DNA of 54,886 nucleotides from contig CAYHFW010000014.1 in the NCBI GenBank assembly GCA_964355975.1, forward strand, positions 1 through 54,886, given 5' to 3'. The DNA is from F1-60-MAGs104 sp964355975. GTDB lineage: Bacteria; Planctomycetota; Phycisphaerae; Phycisphaerales; SM1A02. Positions 43,199 to 52,225 of the stretch are shown piece after piece. Within the stretch, counting starts at the first letter, position 1. The number at the start of each line of letters is the position of its first letter. The notes under the pieces were generated by a model. That model was not told the origin of the DNA. It saw only the letters and a program-made list of their open reading frames with translations, and made no database searches. The position numbers were made by a program, and so were the translations under genes.

Positions 43199-45604
43199 AT
43201 GAAATCACTCGCACTTCTTTCGGCGGCAGCACTTATCTCTTCGACGGCGAGCGCGACGTTTACGGGGTTGACGGTGACCGAAACCACTGTGAGCGGCCGT
43301 ACCGTGACCACGATCTATGCGAACTTTAGTTCGTCCACCGACCGCATTCTGAATGTCTTTGACTTCACAAATGTCTCAGGCACGATGAACGCTCTGCACA
43401 CTGATTATGCCTTCGGGGACATCGACACTGACGGTGATGGTTACGCCGATGTCTATGGCGCAACCGGCGCGTGGTCACAGACATGGAATAGCCCTGCTGG
43501 AATTCCATCTGATTCATTCGTTACAGCCGGAACCGCAGGACCAGTCGCTCTCGACTCCGGCTTCACGGGCCCATATGTCAGCGGCAGCATCGCGAATGGT
43601 TCAGGCTGGTACGACAGCACGCCTGGCTCACAGAATCTGGCTGGGGCGACCTTAAGAATCAGGGTCATGCAACTCGCTCGTGTGATCGGTGGCGGTCACT
43701 ACACAGCCAACGTCAAGGTTGGATGGGCAGCGTTCGGCAGCACGACCACCCAGTTCGGTGACGGGTCATTCACGGTTGGGATCGTCGACGACAACGACGG
43801 CATTCCAGACGCTTACGACAACTGTCCGTTCACCCCGAACCCAGGTCAAGAGGACTGCAACAACAACGGCATCGGCGACGCGTGCGAAACATTCGTTGAC
43901 TGCAACAACGATGCAACGCCTGATGTCTGCCAAGGTGCGGTGATGGTCGCGGCAAACTCGGGCAATCTGGGGGCTCCAAGCGGTGTCGAGGCACGCGTGC
44001 TCACTTTTACAGACCTTCTATACGCCGAATCATCGGTGCAGCTCACGATTGATGTTCGCGGCGATCTCAATGGCGCGACCGAGTGGATCGATGTCTCTCT
44101 CAATGGCACCGCACCACGGCGATTCTTCGAGGCGGGTGGCAACATCTGCCCGCAGACGCCCGATCGCGCGGTGATCGAACTGACGCGCGAAGAATTCAAC
44201 TCGCTTGCGGGCAGCAGCGGCACGCTGACCGTTTCGGTCGCTTGCCCTGCCACAGTTGACTCGACAGAATGTAAGGAAGCTGGTCTGACCGAAATCCGCC
44301 TCTCATATGTTGGCATCAACCCAGCAACCGGCGATTGCAATGGCGACCACCGACTCGACATCTGTGCGATTGCCGATGGGACAACTCTCGACTGCAACAG
44401 CAATCTCATCCCCGACAGTTGTGACATCGCAAGCGGATTCGCGAGTGACTGCAACGCGAACGGAATTCCAGACACATGCGATCTCGCTGGTGGGTCGTCC
44501 GCCGATTGCAACAGCAATGGCATCCCCGACAGTTGCGACGTTGCGAGTGGAACAAGCGGTGACATCGACGGCAACTCGGTTCCAGATTCGTGCCAGACTG
44601 TGACTGTTCCTGGCTCGTACGCGACGATTCAGGCAGCGATCGACTCGTCGCCAGTTGGCGAGATGCGCATCATTTCTCTCGGTGCAGGCAGTCACTCGGG
44701 TCCAGTCGACTTCGCAGGCAAGCCAATCATTATCCGCGGCGTCAGTGCTGCAGAGTCGGTGATTGCAGGATCGCCGGCTGGCATGAGTGTTGTGCGCATG
44801 TCAGGCGAGTCAGCCATCGCAGCGCTCGAGCGCGTCACCGTGCGCAATGGAGCGTCAGGATCGCCGCATCCGACAGTGTCTGGCGCATATGTTGGCGGCG
44901 GAATCTTCCTCGACAACAGCGCCGCGAGCATTCGCGACTGCATCATCGAGAGCAACGGCGCAGGTTTCGGCGGCGGAATCTATGCGTTGCATTCAAGTGG
45001 CGACATCGAGCGGTGCACAGTGCGCAACAACACCGCTGCTGCAGATGGTGGAGGTCTTCAAGCATTCGGCGGAAATCTCACTGTTCTCGACTCAATCATC
45101 GAAACCAATTACGCAAATGGTCGTGGAGGCGGAACACACTTGGTGCTCGGATCACCGATGCTTGATGGCACGATCATCCGCAACAACACGAGCAACAATG
45201 CTGCGGGCGGCATTTCGTGGGTGCCGTCAGGAGGATCGACCGCGTTTCTCACAGTCGATGGTTGCCTCATCACTGGCAACGCCGCGAATGTCATGCAAGG
45301 CGGACTCAGCATCGTGAATGATGCAGGTGCGCCGAAAACTTCGTTGCATGCCACCTCTGCGTGCAGCAATCTTCCGCGTCCGAACGTCTTCGGTTCGTGG
45401 ACCGACGGTGGCGGCAACACAATCTGCGATTGCTTCGGCGACATCTCGAACGATGGCGCCGTGAGCGGCATCGACCTCGCGATCGTGTTGAGCGATTGGG
45501 GAGCATGCACCGGAAACTGCGCTGCAGATACCAATCGGGATGGCACCGTCGACGGCGCCGACCTCGCAGTGGTGCTGACAGCGTGGGGAACCTGCCCCGA
45601 CTGA
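43199..45604 (+). CDS. Secreted protein with thrombospondin-type-3, beta-helix and dockerin domains
   Basis: Signal peptide MKSLALLSAAALISSTASA. Residues about 20-195 form a domain shared with the next gene (ANFxxSxDRILNVF; NALHTD; GFTGPYVSGSIA; WYDSTPG). Calcium-binding type-3-like repeats follow (DDNDGIPDAYDNCPF; DCNSNGIPDSCDVASG; CNANGIPDTC). Residues about 570-700 are a parallel beta-helix of GGG and IxxNxA repeats. The end carries two EF-hand loops (DISNDGAVSGIDL; DTNRDGTVDGADL) and WGTC. Likely a cell-surface or secreted adhesin-like protein. The ATG has GGAG about ten bases upstream. It is the shorter of two tandem paralogues. Confidence 0.8.
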   Translation: MKSLALLSAAALISSTASATFTGLTVTETTVSGRTVTTIYANFSSSTDRILNVFDFTNVSGTMNALHTDYAFGDIDTDGDGYADVYGATGAWSQTWNSPAGIPSDSFVTAGTAGPVALDSGFTGPYVSGSIANGSGWYDSTPGSQNLAGATLRIRVMQLARVIGGGHYTANVKVGWAAFGSTTTQFGDGSFTVGIVDDNDGIPDAYDNCPFTPNPGQEDCNNNGIGDACETFVDCNNDATPDVCQGAVMVAANSGNLGAPSGVEARVLTFTDLLYAESSVQLTIDVRGDLNGATEWIDVSLNGTAPRRFFEAGGNICPQTPDRAVIELTREEFNSLAGSSGTLTVSVACPATVDSTECKEAGLTEIRLSYVGINPATGDCNGDHRLDICAIADGTTLDCNSNLIPDSCDIASGFASDCNANGIPDTCDLAGGSSADCNSNGIPDSCDVASGTSGDIDGNSVPDSCQTVTVPGSYATIQAAIDSSPVGEMRIISLGAGSHSGPVDFAGKPIIIRGVSAAESVIAGSPAGMSVVRMSGESAIAALERVTVRNGASGSPHPTVSGAYVGGGIFLDNSAASIRDCIIESNGAGFGGGIYALHSSGDIERCTVRNNTAAADGGGLQAFGGNLTVLDSIIETNYANGRGGGTHLVLGSPMLDGTIIRNNTSNNAAGGISWVPSGGSTAFLTVDGCLITGNAANVMQGGLSIVNDAGAPKTSLHATSACSNLPRPNVFGSWTDGGGNTICDCFGDISNDGAVSGIDLAIVLSDWGACTGNCAADTNRDGTVDGADLAVVLTAWGTCPD

Positions 45605-45640
45605 GCAGGCGCAGAACGCCTCGCAAGGGCAGAAGCAGCC

Positions 45641-45661
45641 AAGAAAACGGCGTTTCTTTTT
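45641..45661 (+). terminator. Possible terminator after the first repeat-protein gene
   Basis: A short A/T-rich stem AAGAAAAC/GTTTCTT is followed by a run of T. It overlaps the -35 box of the next promoter, so it is weak evidence. Confidence 0.35.
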
Positions 45662-45687
45662 GTAATCGCCTGAAATCGCATTAGTTT
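45660..45687 (+). promoter_or_regulatory. Promoter of the second repeat-protein gene
   Basis: TTGTAA (45660-45665), a 16-base spacer and TAGTTT (45682-45687), aligned with the promoter at 43077. Confidence 0.45.
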
Positions 45688-45693
45688 GCGTTA

Positions 45694-45753
45694 GGCAAAC
45701 TGGCTTTCCAGTTGGTTCGGGGTTTCTGTTTGGGGCTCCCGGGTTCGGTCATT
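45694..45753 (+). promoter_or_regulatory. Conserved 60-nt leader, copy 2
   Basis: Same leader as 43111-43170 with three differences. Here the first hairpin is perfect: AACTGG-CTTT-CCAGTT at 45698-45713. Confidence 0.5.
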
Positions 45754-45762
45754 GCAGTTGTT

Positions 45763-45798
45763 AGAGCAGAATTGATCAGAGGTGATCACGTCTGCTCT
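45763..45798 (+). promoter_or_regulatory. Extra hairpin inserted in the second leader
   Basis: AGAGCAGA (45763-45770) pairs with TCTGCTCT (45791-45798), and inside it TGATCA-GAGG-TGATCA adds a 6-bp stem. The segment is absent from the first leader. It lies about 25 bases before the start codon and could be an operator or a translational control hairpin. Confidence 0.5.
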
Positions 45799-45823
45799 TT
45801 CCATTCAGAGAGGTTGACTCGTC

Positions 45824-48800
45824 ATGAAATCACTCGCACTTCTTTCGGCGGCAGCACTCATCTCTTCAACGGCAAGCGCAACGTATACGGGGTTGACGGT
45901 TGAGGTTGCGTACCACGCAGCCACCGGCCGCAACGTCTACACGATCTATGCGAATTTCAATGTCTCGAATGATCGCATCTTGAATGTGTTCGACACGATC
46001 AATGTCTCAGGAGGGATGAACGCTCTTCATACCGACAACGCCTTCGGCGACATCGACACAGACGGCGATGGCTACGCCGACGTCTTCGGCACAACTGGCG
46101 CTTGGTCTGAACTTTGGAACAACGCTGCAGGAATTCCATCCGATTCAATCGTGACGATTGGAACCCCAGGCCCAGTTGCACTCGACCCTGGATTTACCGG
46201 CCCATACGTCAGCGGAAGCATCGCCGATCTCTCGGGTTGGTACGACAGCACCCCAGGAACGCAGAACCTCATAGGCACTACCTACAGAGCTCAGGTTCTA
46301 CAGGTCGCGAGTCTCGTCGGTGCAGCGCCATACACGGGTCAGTTCAACATTGGCTATGCCGCCGCTGGCACATATGTTCCACTCTTCTCTGGCAACGTGC
46401 AGTACACGCTGAGTTCTCTGGACTCCGACTCTGATGGCGTTCCCGACAATTGGGACAACTGCCCGACGACTCAAAATTCCGACCAAGCAGATAATGACGG
46501 CGATGCGCAAGGCGACGCGTGTGACTCGGACGATGACAACGACGGTGTTGAAGACTCGTCTGACGCATTTCCGTTTGACCCGAGCGAGTCCACAGACACT
46601 GACGGCGACGGCACAGGCAACAACGGAGATCAAGACGACGACAACGACGGCGTTGACGATTCGTCTGACGCATTCCCACTCGACCCGAGCGAATCCGCAG
46701 ACACTGACGGCGACGGTCAGGGCAACAACGGCGACACCGACGATGACAACGACGGCGTTGACGATGGTTCAGACAACTGCCCACTCAGCGCGAACTCATC
46801 GCAAGCTGACTGCGACGCAGACGGCGTCGGCGATGCGTGCGAGGGCGGTCCTGACTGCAACTCAAACGGCGTCCAAGACAACTGCGAAATCGCTCAAGGT
46901 CTCTCGACCGACTGCAATGCCGACGGCATCCCCGACACATGTCAGGGGGCGTCCGGAACATCCACTTACGCGCAGCACTCCGGCAATCTTGGTGCTCCGT
47001 CTGGACTCGAGGCACGCACCTTCACCTTCGCGGCTCTGCCATTTGCGCAGGGCGCTGTCACCGTGGCCATCGATGTGCGCGGCGATCTGAACGGCACGAC
47101 CGAGTGGATCGATGTCTCTCTCAACGGCGGCGAGTCAGCGCGCTTCTTCGAGGCGGACGGCAATAGTTGCCCCGAGACGCCAGATCGTGCGACGATTACT
47201 CTGACCGATCAACAATTCAATGCGCTCATCGCAGCGAGTGGTCAGTTGGTGGTCACGATGACCTGTCCGATCACCGTCGATCAGACCGAATGCAAGGGAG
47301 CAGAGTTCACCGAGTTCAGCCTCGGATACTTGGGCTTCGATCCGGCGCAAGGCGACTGCAACGGAAATCAACAGTTTGACTTCTGTGAAATCGTGGCGGG
47401 TACTTCCCCTGATTGCAACGGAAACGGCAAGCCAGACAGTTGTGACATCGCAAGCGGTGCCGCAAGCGATTGCGACAGCGATGGGGTGCCCGATTCGTGC
47501 GAATCAGACGCTGATGGCGATGGCACCATCGACGACTGCGACGGTTGCCAGAACGATCCCACCAAGACTGTGCCGGGGCAGTGCGGCTGTGGGAATCCAG
47601 ACACCGATTCAGACGGCGATGGCACAGCCGACTGCAACGACCAGTGTCCGAGTGACCCACTCAAGATTGCGCCGGGGCAGTGCGGCTGTGGGAATCCAGA
47701 CACCGATTCAGACGGCGATGGCACAGCCGACTGCAACGACCAGTGTCCGAGTGACCCACTCAAGATTGCGCCAGGGCAGTGTGGTTGTGGAAATCTAGAT
47801 ACAGACACCGATGGCGACGGCACAGCAGATTGCAACGACGGTTGCCCGAGCGATCCAACCAAGATTGCGCCTGGGCAATGCGGCTGTGGAAATCCAGACA
47901 CCGACTCAGACGGCGACGGCACATCAGACTGCAACGACGGTTGCTCGAACGATCCCAACAAGATCGCGCCAGGCCAATGCGGCTGTGGAAATCCAGATAC
48001 CGACAGTGACGGCGACGGCACAGCAGATTGCAACGACGAGTGTCCGAGCGATCCAACCAAGACCGTGCCAGGGCAGTGTGGCTGCGGAAATCCAGACACC
48101 GACACTGACGGCGACGGCACAGCGGATTGCAACGACGAGTGCCCGAGCGATCCCAACAAGACGACTCCTGGCATTTGCGGCTGCGGTGTCGCAGACACCG
48201 ACACCGACGGCGATGGCACAGCAGACTGCAACGACGAGTGCCCAATGGATCCACTCAAGACTGTGCCCGGCCAGTGTGGTTGCGGAAATATTGACACAGA
48301 CTCGGATGGCGACGGTCTCGCGGATTGCGTGGACAACTGCGCGTCAATCTCGAACCCATCGCAGGCCGATTGTGACGGCGATGGCGTCGGCGATCCTTGC
48401 GACATCGCTGCCGGCTCACCCGACATCGACGGCGACGGCCGTCCCGACGAATGTCAGACCACAGTGCTGACATCGGGTGGGAGCATTCAGGGGGCGATCG
48501 AATCGGCACCGGCCGGCGAGATGCGCATCATCACGCTCGGCGCAGGCAGTTATGTTGGAGCGATCAACTTCGGCGGACGCCCCATCGTCATTCGTGGCGC
48601 AGGCGCTTCGACGACGACGATCTCTGGCATTCCTGGAGCATCGACATCGGTGATCCAGATGGCGTATGAACCAGCTCTCGCCGCGATCGAAGGAGTGACC
48701 ATTCGCGGCGGTGAAACTGGCACGCCACATCCAGAGACGCCGAAGGTCAATGTCGGCGGCGGCATCTTCATGTTCCACAGCGCGGCGAGCATGCGCGACT

Positions 48801-50287
48801 GCATCATCGAGAGCAACAGGTCGGGTCTCGGCGGCGGTGGATACTTCGCCTTCTCGACAGGATCAATCGAGCGGTGCATCTTCCGCAACAACTTCGCAGC
48901 AACCAACGGCGGTGGCTTCGAGCTCTACGGCGGAACTCCACACGTCATCGAGACGACCGTCGAGAGCAACATCTGCAGTGAAGGTCGCGGCGGCGGAGTG
49001 CACGTCTACACCGGCGCGGCAACGCTTGTCGACACGACGATCCGCTTCAACTCATCTGGAACAATCTCCGGCGGACTCTCGTGGGATCCCGACGGTGATG
49101 CGGCCGCGTTCCTCGCGCTCGACGGTTGCACCATCACTGGCAACACCGCGGGAGTTGTGTGGGGCGGCATCGGAGTCGTTCCAGACGACGGCCCAGTCAA
49201 GATCTCGCTGCAGAACTCGAACGTTTGCAGCAACACTCCAATGCCCAACTTCGCAGGAGAGTGGATCGACCTCGGCGAGAACACCATCTGCGATTGCGCA
49301 ACCGATCTCAACAGCGACGGGGTGACCAACGGCGTCGATCTCGCGCAGGTGCTGATCGACTGGGGAAACTGCGGTGCGTGCGCGAGCGACATCGACGGCG
49401 ACGGCATCGTTGGCGGACCCGATCTTGCGCAGATCCTCGTCGGCTGGGGAGAGTGCGGAGGTCCCACAGCGCCGCCGCCTCTCGCGTGGGCGACGACGAT
49501 CGAGCCTTTCGTAGACCCTGCAGTTGTGACCGACGCGAATCTTCGCGCGGCGATTCTCGCGACTGGATTGCCGTGGCGCGTGCGCGACAACGCAAGCAAC
49601 ATCGAGATGCTGCTCGTGCCGCCTGGGGTGTTCATGATGGGGTGCAGCCAGGGATCGAACCAGTATGGGTGCTACGACCACGAACTGCCCGTTCATCAGG
49701 TGACGCTGACGAATGCGTTCTATATCGGACGCACCGAAGTGACGCAGGCGCAGTGGCAGGCTGAGATGGGGAACAACCCAAGCCAGTTCGTGGGATACGC
49801 GGACAGCCCGTCGCGCCCTGTGGAAAGAGTCTCGTGGAACACGACTCAAGGGTTCCTCTCGCAGAACTCTCTGCGCTTGCCGACAGAAGCAGAGTGGGAG
49901 TTTGCTTGCCGAGCAGGAACAACGACCCCGTTCTACAACGGCTCGACCGACGACAACACCCTGACGACGCTGGCGTGGTACTCCTACAACACATGCAGCG
50001 GTGGCACAGGATGCGGGACGCGCGCCGTCGCGACAAAACTGCCCAACGCACTGGGGTTGCACGACACGCTTGGCAATGTCTGGGAGTGGGTGAACGACTA
50101 TTGGGCGTCCTACCCATCGTCGAACCCCGCGACCAACCCACAGGGTCCGGTAACTGGCTCGCGCCGCGTCTTTCGCGGCGGCTACTGGTACGGCGACTCC
50201 GACCTCTGCCGTGGCTCGCAGCGCAACTACTACGACCCGGGCAACGCCAACAGCGTTATCGGGTTCCGTGCCGCCAGGACTCCGTAG
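45824..50287 (+). CDS. Giant secreted protein: type-3 calcium repeats, beta-helix, dockerin and SUMF1 domains
   Basis: A 1487-residue paralogue and extension of the previous gene, with the same signal peptide and N-terminal domain. Residues about 205-330 are Asp-rich type-3 repeats (DDDNDGVDDSSDAFPLDPSES units). Residues about 570-833 are eight 33-residue units of the form CPSDPxKxxPGQCGCGNPDTDxDGDGTADCN (split here by x). A beta-helix (about 980-1120), two EF-hand loops (DLNSDGVTNGVDL; DIDGDGIVGGPDL) and finally a SUMF1 fold (about 1260-1487: MLLVPPGVFMMGCSQG, LPTEAEWEFACRAGT, LHDTLGNVWEWVNDYW, RGGYWYGDSDLCRGSQR) follow. The first catalytic Cys of FGE is Gly here, so that domain is probably not an active enzyme. 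It is likely surface-exposed and calcium-stabilised. Confidence 0.82.
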   Translation: MKSLALLSAAALISSTASATYTGLTVEVAYHAATGRNVYTIYANFNVSNDRILNVFDTINVSGGMNALHTDNAFGDIDTDGDGYADVFGTTGAWSELWNNAAGIPSDSIVTIGTPGPVALDPGFTGPYVSGSIADLSGWYDSTPGTQNLIGTTYRAQVLQVASLVGAAPYTGQFNIGYAAAGTYVPLFSGNVQYTLSSLDSDSDGVPDNWDNCPTTQNSDQADNDGDAQGDACDSDDDNDGVEDSSDAFPFDPSESTDTDGDGTGNNGDQDDDNDGVDDSSDAFPLDPSESADTDGDGQGNNGDTDDDNDGVDDGSDNCPLSANSSQADCDADGVGDACEGGPDCNSNGVQDNCEIAQGLSTDCNADGIPDTCQGASGTSTYAQHSGNLGAPSGLEARTFTFAALPFAQGAVTVAIDVRGDLNGTTEWIDVSLNGGESARFFEADGNSCPETPDRATITLTDQQFNALIAASGQLVVTMTCPITVDQTECKGAEFTEFSLGYLGFDPAQGDCNGNQQFDFCEIVAGTSPDCNGNGKPDSCDIASGAASDCDSDGVPDSCESDADGDGTIDDCDGCQNDPTKTVPGQCGCGNPDTDSDGDGTADCNDQCPSDPLKIAPGQCGCGNPDTDSDGDGTADCNDQCPSDPLKIAPGQCGCGNLDTDTDGDGTADCNDGCPSDPTKIAPGQCGCGNPDTDSDGDGTSDCNDGCSNDPNKIAPGQCGCGNPDTDSDGDGTADCNDECPSDPTKTVPGQCGCGNPDTDTDGDGTADCNDECPSDPNKTTPGICGCGVADTDTDGDGTADCNDECPMDPLKTVPGQCGCGNIDTDSDGDGLADCVDNCASISNPSQADCDGDGVGDPCDIAAGSPDIDGDGRPDECQTTVLTSGGSIQGAIESAPAGEMRIITLGAGSYVGAINFGGRPIVIRGAGASTTTISGIPGASTSVIQMAYEPALAAIEGVTIRGGETGTPHPETPKVNVGGGIFMFHSAASMRDCIIESNRSGLGGGGYFAFSTGSIERCIFRNNFAATNGGGFELYGGTPHVIETTVESNICSEGRGGGVHVYTGAATLVDTTIRFNSSGTISGGLSWDPDGDAAAFLALDGCTITGNTAGVVWGGIGVVPDDGPVKISLQNSNVCSNTPMPNFAGEWIDLGENTICDCATDLNSDGVTNGVDLAQVLIDWGNCGACASDIDGDGIVGGPDLAQILVGWGECGGPTAPPPLAWATTIEPFVDPAVVTDANLRAAILATGLPWRVRDNASNIEMLLVPPGVFMMGCSQGSNQYGCYDHELPVHQVTLTNAFYIGRTEVTQAQWQAEMGNNPSQFVGYADSPSRPVERVSWNTTQGFLSQNSLRLPTEAEWEFACRAGTTTPFYNGSTDDNTLTTLAWYSYNTCSGGTGCGTRAVATKLPNALGLHDTLGNVWEWVNDYWASYPSSNPATNPQGPVTGSRRVFRGGYWYGDSDLCRGSQRNYYDPGNANSVIGFRAARTP
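47531..48322 (+). repeat. Eight tandem 99-bp coding repeats
   Basis: The period is exactly 99 bases (33 residues, for example 47630 to 47729). Adjacent units 2 and 3 are almost identical at DNA level across most of their length, while the outer units have diverged. This points to recent unequal exchange inside the gene. Confidence 0.88.
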
Positions 50288-50455
50288 TTTCCTTTCCCCC
50301 TTTTTCATTTTTCATTTACGGCTGCGGCTGCTCGCGCGGCTGCGAGGCTGTGCTCCGAGCGAAAACAAAAAAATTTTTGAAATCGAAAATCGCGCGCTCA
50401 CAACCAGTGACACCCACCACCAAGTGCCTAATCGCGCACAGCGCGCCCCCCGAGT
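50288..50455. other. A/T-rich gap between the giant gene and the STAS gene
   Basis: No gene is seen. It holds a pyrimidine-rich stretch (50288-50318), a small stem CTCGC/GCGAG and an A/T run (50363-50393) unlike the surrounding GC-rich sequence, which could serve as an upstream promoter element. Confidence 0.4.
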
Positions 50456-50461
50456 TACTCT
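50456..50461 (+). promoter_or_regulatory. TANNNT box of the STAS gene
   Basis: TACTCT ends six bases before the ATG at 50468. Confidence 0.45.
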
Positions 50462-50467
50462 CGCGAT

Positions 50468-50830
50468 ATGTCCGCCACCCTTTGCGTTCTTCACGCCACT
50501 GACACTCTCACACACGTTGAACTCATCGGCGCGCTCGATGTCGCTTCAACGCGCTCGATCGAACTCAAGTTCACTGCGTCGACTGCAGCGCGTCACAGAC
50601 CGCTCATCGTCGACATGTCGCAGGTGACATTCTTGGCATCGACTGGCATCGGGATGCTCGTGCAAGTCGCGCGCACGCTCGGTCTCGACAAACATCCACT
50701 CGTGTTGCTCGCCCCAACCGACGCAATCGCTGGGGTCATTCGTCAGTCGCGACTCGACTCGCTCTTGCAAATCGCAGCGACTCTCGACGAGGCAATGACA
50801 TTGGTCAAGATTCCAGTCGCGCGCGCGTGA
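50468..50830 (+). CDS. STAS-domain protein, anti-sigma factor antagonist type
   Basis: A 120-residue STAS domain. The family core LIVDMSQVTFLASTGIGML is present with the candidate phosphoserine at S58, followed by LLAPTDAIAGVIRQSRLDSLL. Such proteins bind an anti-sigma kinase and are switched by phosphorylation. No partner kinase or sigma factor is encoded nearby, so its circuit is unknown. It is a single-gene unit with its own TACTCT box. Confidence 0.87.
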   Translation: MSATLCVLHATDTLTHVELIGALDVASTRSIELKFTASTAARHRPLIVDMSQVTFLASTGIGMLVQVARTLGLDKHPLVLLAPTDAIAGVIRQSRLDSLLQIAATLDEAMTLVKIPVARA

Positions 50831-50856
50831 ACGCGGTTGCGCGCGGGCCCAACACC

Positions 50857-50922
50857 AGAACCCCTGTTTACGGGCACTTTCGATCCGCTAGCGGTCGAGA
50901 TTTGCCCGCAAACAGGGAATTC
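50857..50922. repeat. Large imperfect palindrome
   Basis: The outer arms contain CCTGTTTACGGGCA and TGCCCGCAAACAGG (one mismatch). The centre has a perfect CCGCTAGCGG. It lies 27 bases after the STAS stop. It may be a terminator stem or a repeated palindromic element; no T-run follows. Confidence 0.7.
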
Positions 50923-50960
50923 TGCGTGATGCTCACCACGACTACTAGACTCGCTCTCGC

Positions 50961-52190
50961 ATGACGACCTCAGGCAACGACAAGCAGCGCGATCCATCGA
51001 TGCCTGTTCGCCTCGCGCTCGATTCGTTTCGAACGGCGCTGCACGTGTCGGTGCGGGAGAAGTTGCTCGATAGCGTGATTCGCGGGGTCGACCTTGTGAA
51101 TCACTATGGCATCGATCTCAAGCTGGCTTGGAAGGTCGTCAGAATTCTCGATTCGAGCGATCCATTCGAGTCGGTTCGGTACTTGCCCGGATCAGCGGGG
51201 GTGAGAATTCTCTGCGATGCGTTGAAGTCGGCGGGCACGTCGGCCGCGAGGGTCGACGCTTTGCTCGCCGCGTATGAAAAAGTCAAGAGTGTCGGCACAA
51301 CATGGGCTGGCGATAGTCGGGGTTTCGAACTCATGGCCGCAGGACTCGCCAAGCAGCGCGATCCGCGAACGGATCAAGAGCATCGCAGGGCGCACTTTCT
51401 CAGCGGCAGTTACATCTGGGGCATTCGCGCGAAGTCGATGCTCAGACTCGACATCGTCAATGCTTCGCGCGATGGACGCAACGCCGAGGCTTTCACAGCG
51501 CGCGGTTACTTCGATGTCGAGCGGCTGCGAACAGACGCGCCGTGGTACGTCGAAATTCCCAATTGCCAGGACGACACTGCGAGCCAAGAGATGAAGGCCG
51601 ATTACGAGCCGATCGATCCTGCGGGGGCAGTCTCTGGTGTTGCGTATCTGTGGCGACGGTTTTGTTCGGCGGGAATGCCCGCCATGAAACCACCTGCGAT
51701 TCAGAGAGAATTCAAGGTTGTCGAATTGCCTGTCGGCGCAGTCGGAGTCGAGTGCCGATTCTCATTGGTGCATGGCGTGATCTTTCGCGGCGAACTGCCG
51801 ATCCGTCGCACTGCAGACAATGCCGTTGCATGGCTCATGCTGAAGGTGCAGACTCCGTGCGAACGTGCCGTGCATGACACATGGATTCACCGCGACCTGA
51901 TCGATCTCGGCTGGAAGCCCAGCGGCGCGATGTACAGCGTCATCGATGGATGGCGCGGCAACTACTCAGCGCAGAATCGCGACAAGTTGCCCTTCGAGTA
52001 CGAAGTGCGTGAACTCGCCACGGGAAAGCGCGGCTCGAAAGTCGAAGGAATTCCGGCTGCGGCAGAAATGGTCGATGCGGCATTCGCACGAACTGGATGG
52101 AATCGCCGACACTTCGTGCACTTTCGAGTCGAAGCGATCTACCCGCCCGTTCCGTGCGCGATGACCCTTCGAGTCGACTTGCCCGAGTGA
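50961..52190 (+). CDS. Conserved-looking cytoplasmic protein of unknown function
   Basis: A 409-residue protein without signal peptide or membrane segment. The first part (residues about 15-140) is helical and contains HYGIDLKLAWKVVRIL, which could be a helix-turn-helix; the rest (about 210-409) is mixed alpha/beta with a strand-rich end (VHFRVEAIYPPVPCAMTLRVDLPE). I do not recognise a family. The start has a TAGACT box nine bases upstream; ATG at 51000 is an alternative start. It lies after the STAS gene on the same strand but is separated by the palindrome. Confidence 0.6.
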   Translation: MTTSGNDKQRDPSMPVRLALDSFRTALHVSVREKLLDSVIRGVDLVNHYGIDLKLAWKVVRILDSSDPFESVRYLPGSAGVRILCDALKSAGTSAARVDALLAAYEKVKSVGTTWAGDSRGFELMAAGLAKQRDPRTDQEHRRAHFLSGSYIWGIRAKSMLRLDIVNASRDGRNAEAFTARGYFDVERLRTDAPWYVEIPNCQDDTASQEMKADYEPIDPAGAVSGVAYLWRRFCSAGMPAMKPPAIQREFKVVELPVGAVGVECRFSLVHGVIFRGELPIRRTADNAVAWLMLKVQTPCERAVHDTWIHRDLIDLGWKPSGAMYSVIDGWRGNYSAQNRDKLPFEYEVRELATGKRGSKVEGIPAAAEMVDAAFARTGWNRRHFVHFRVEAIYPPVPCAMTLRVDLPE

Positions 52191-52225
52191 CCTCGCTGGT
52201 GACTCAACCGCGCACCGCGCGATCG

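Noticed and set aside
47368..48426. Long minus-strand open frame opposite the 99-bp repeats
   Set aside because: It is created by the repeated codons on the plus strand; it has no start context and a composition that mirrors the repeats.
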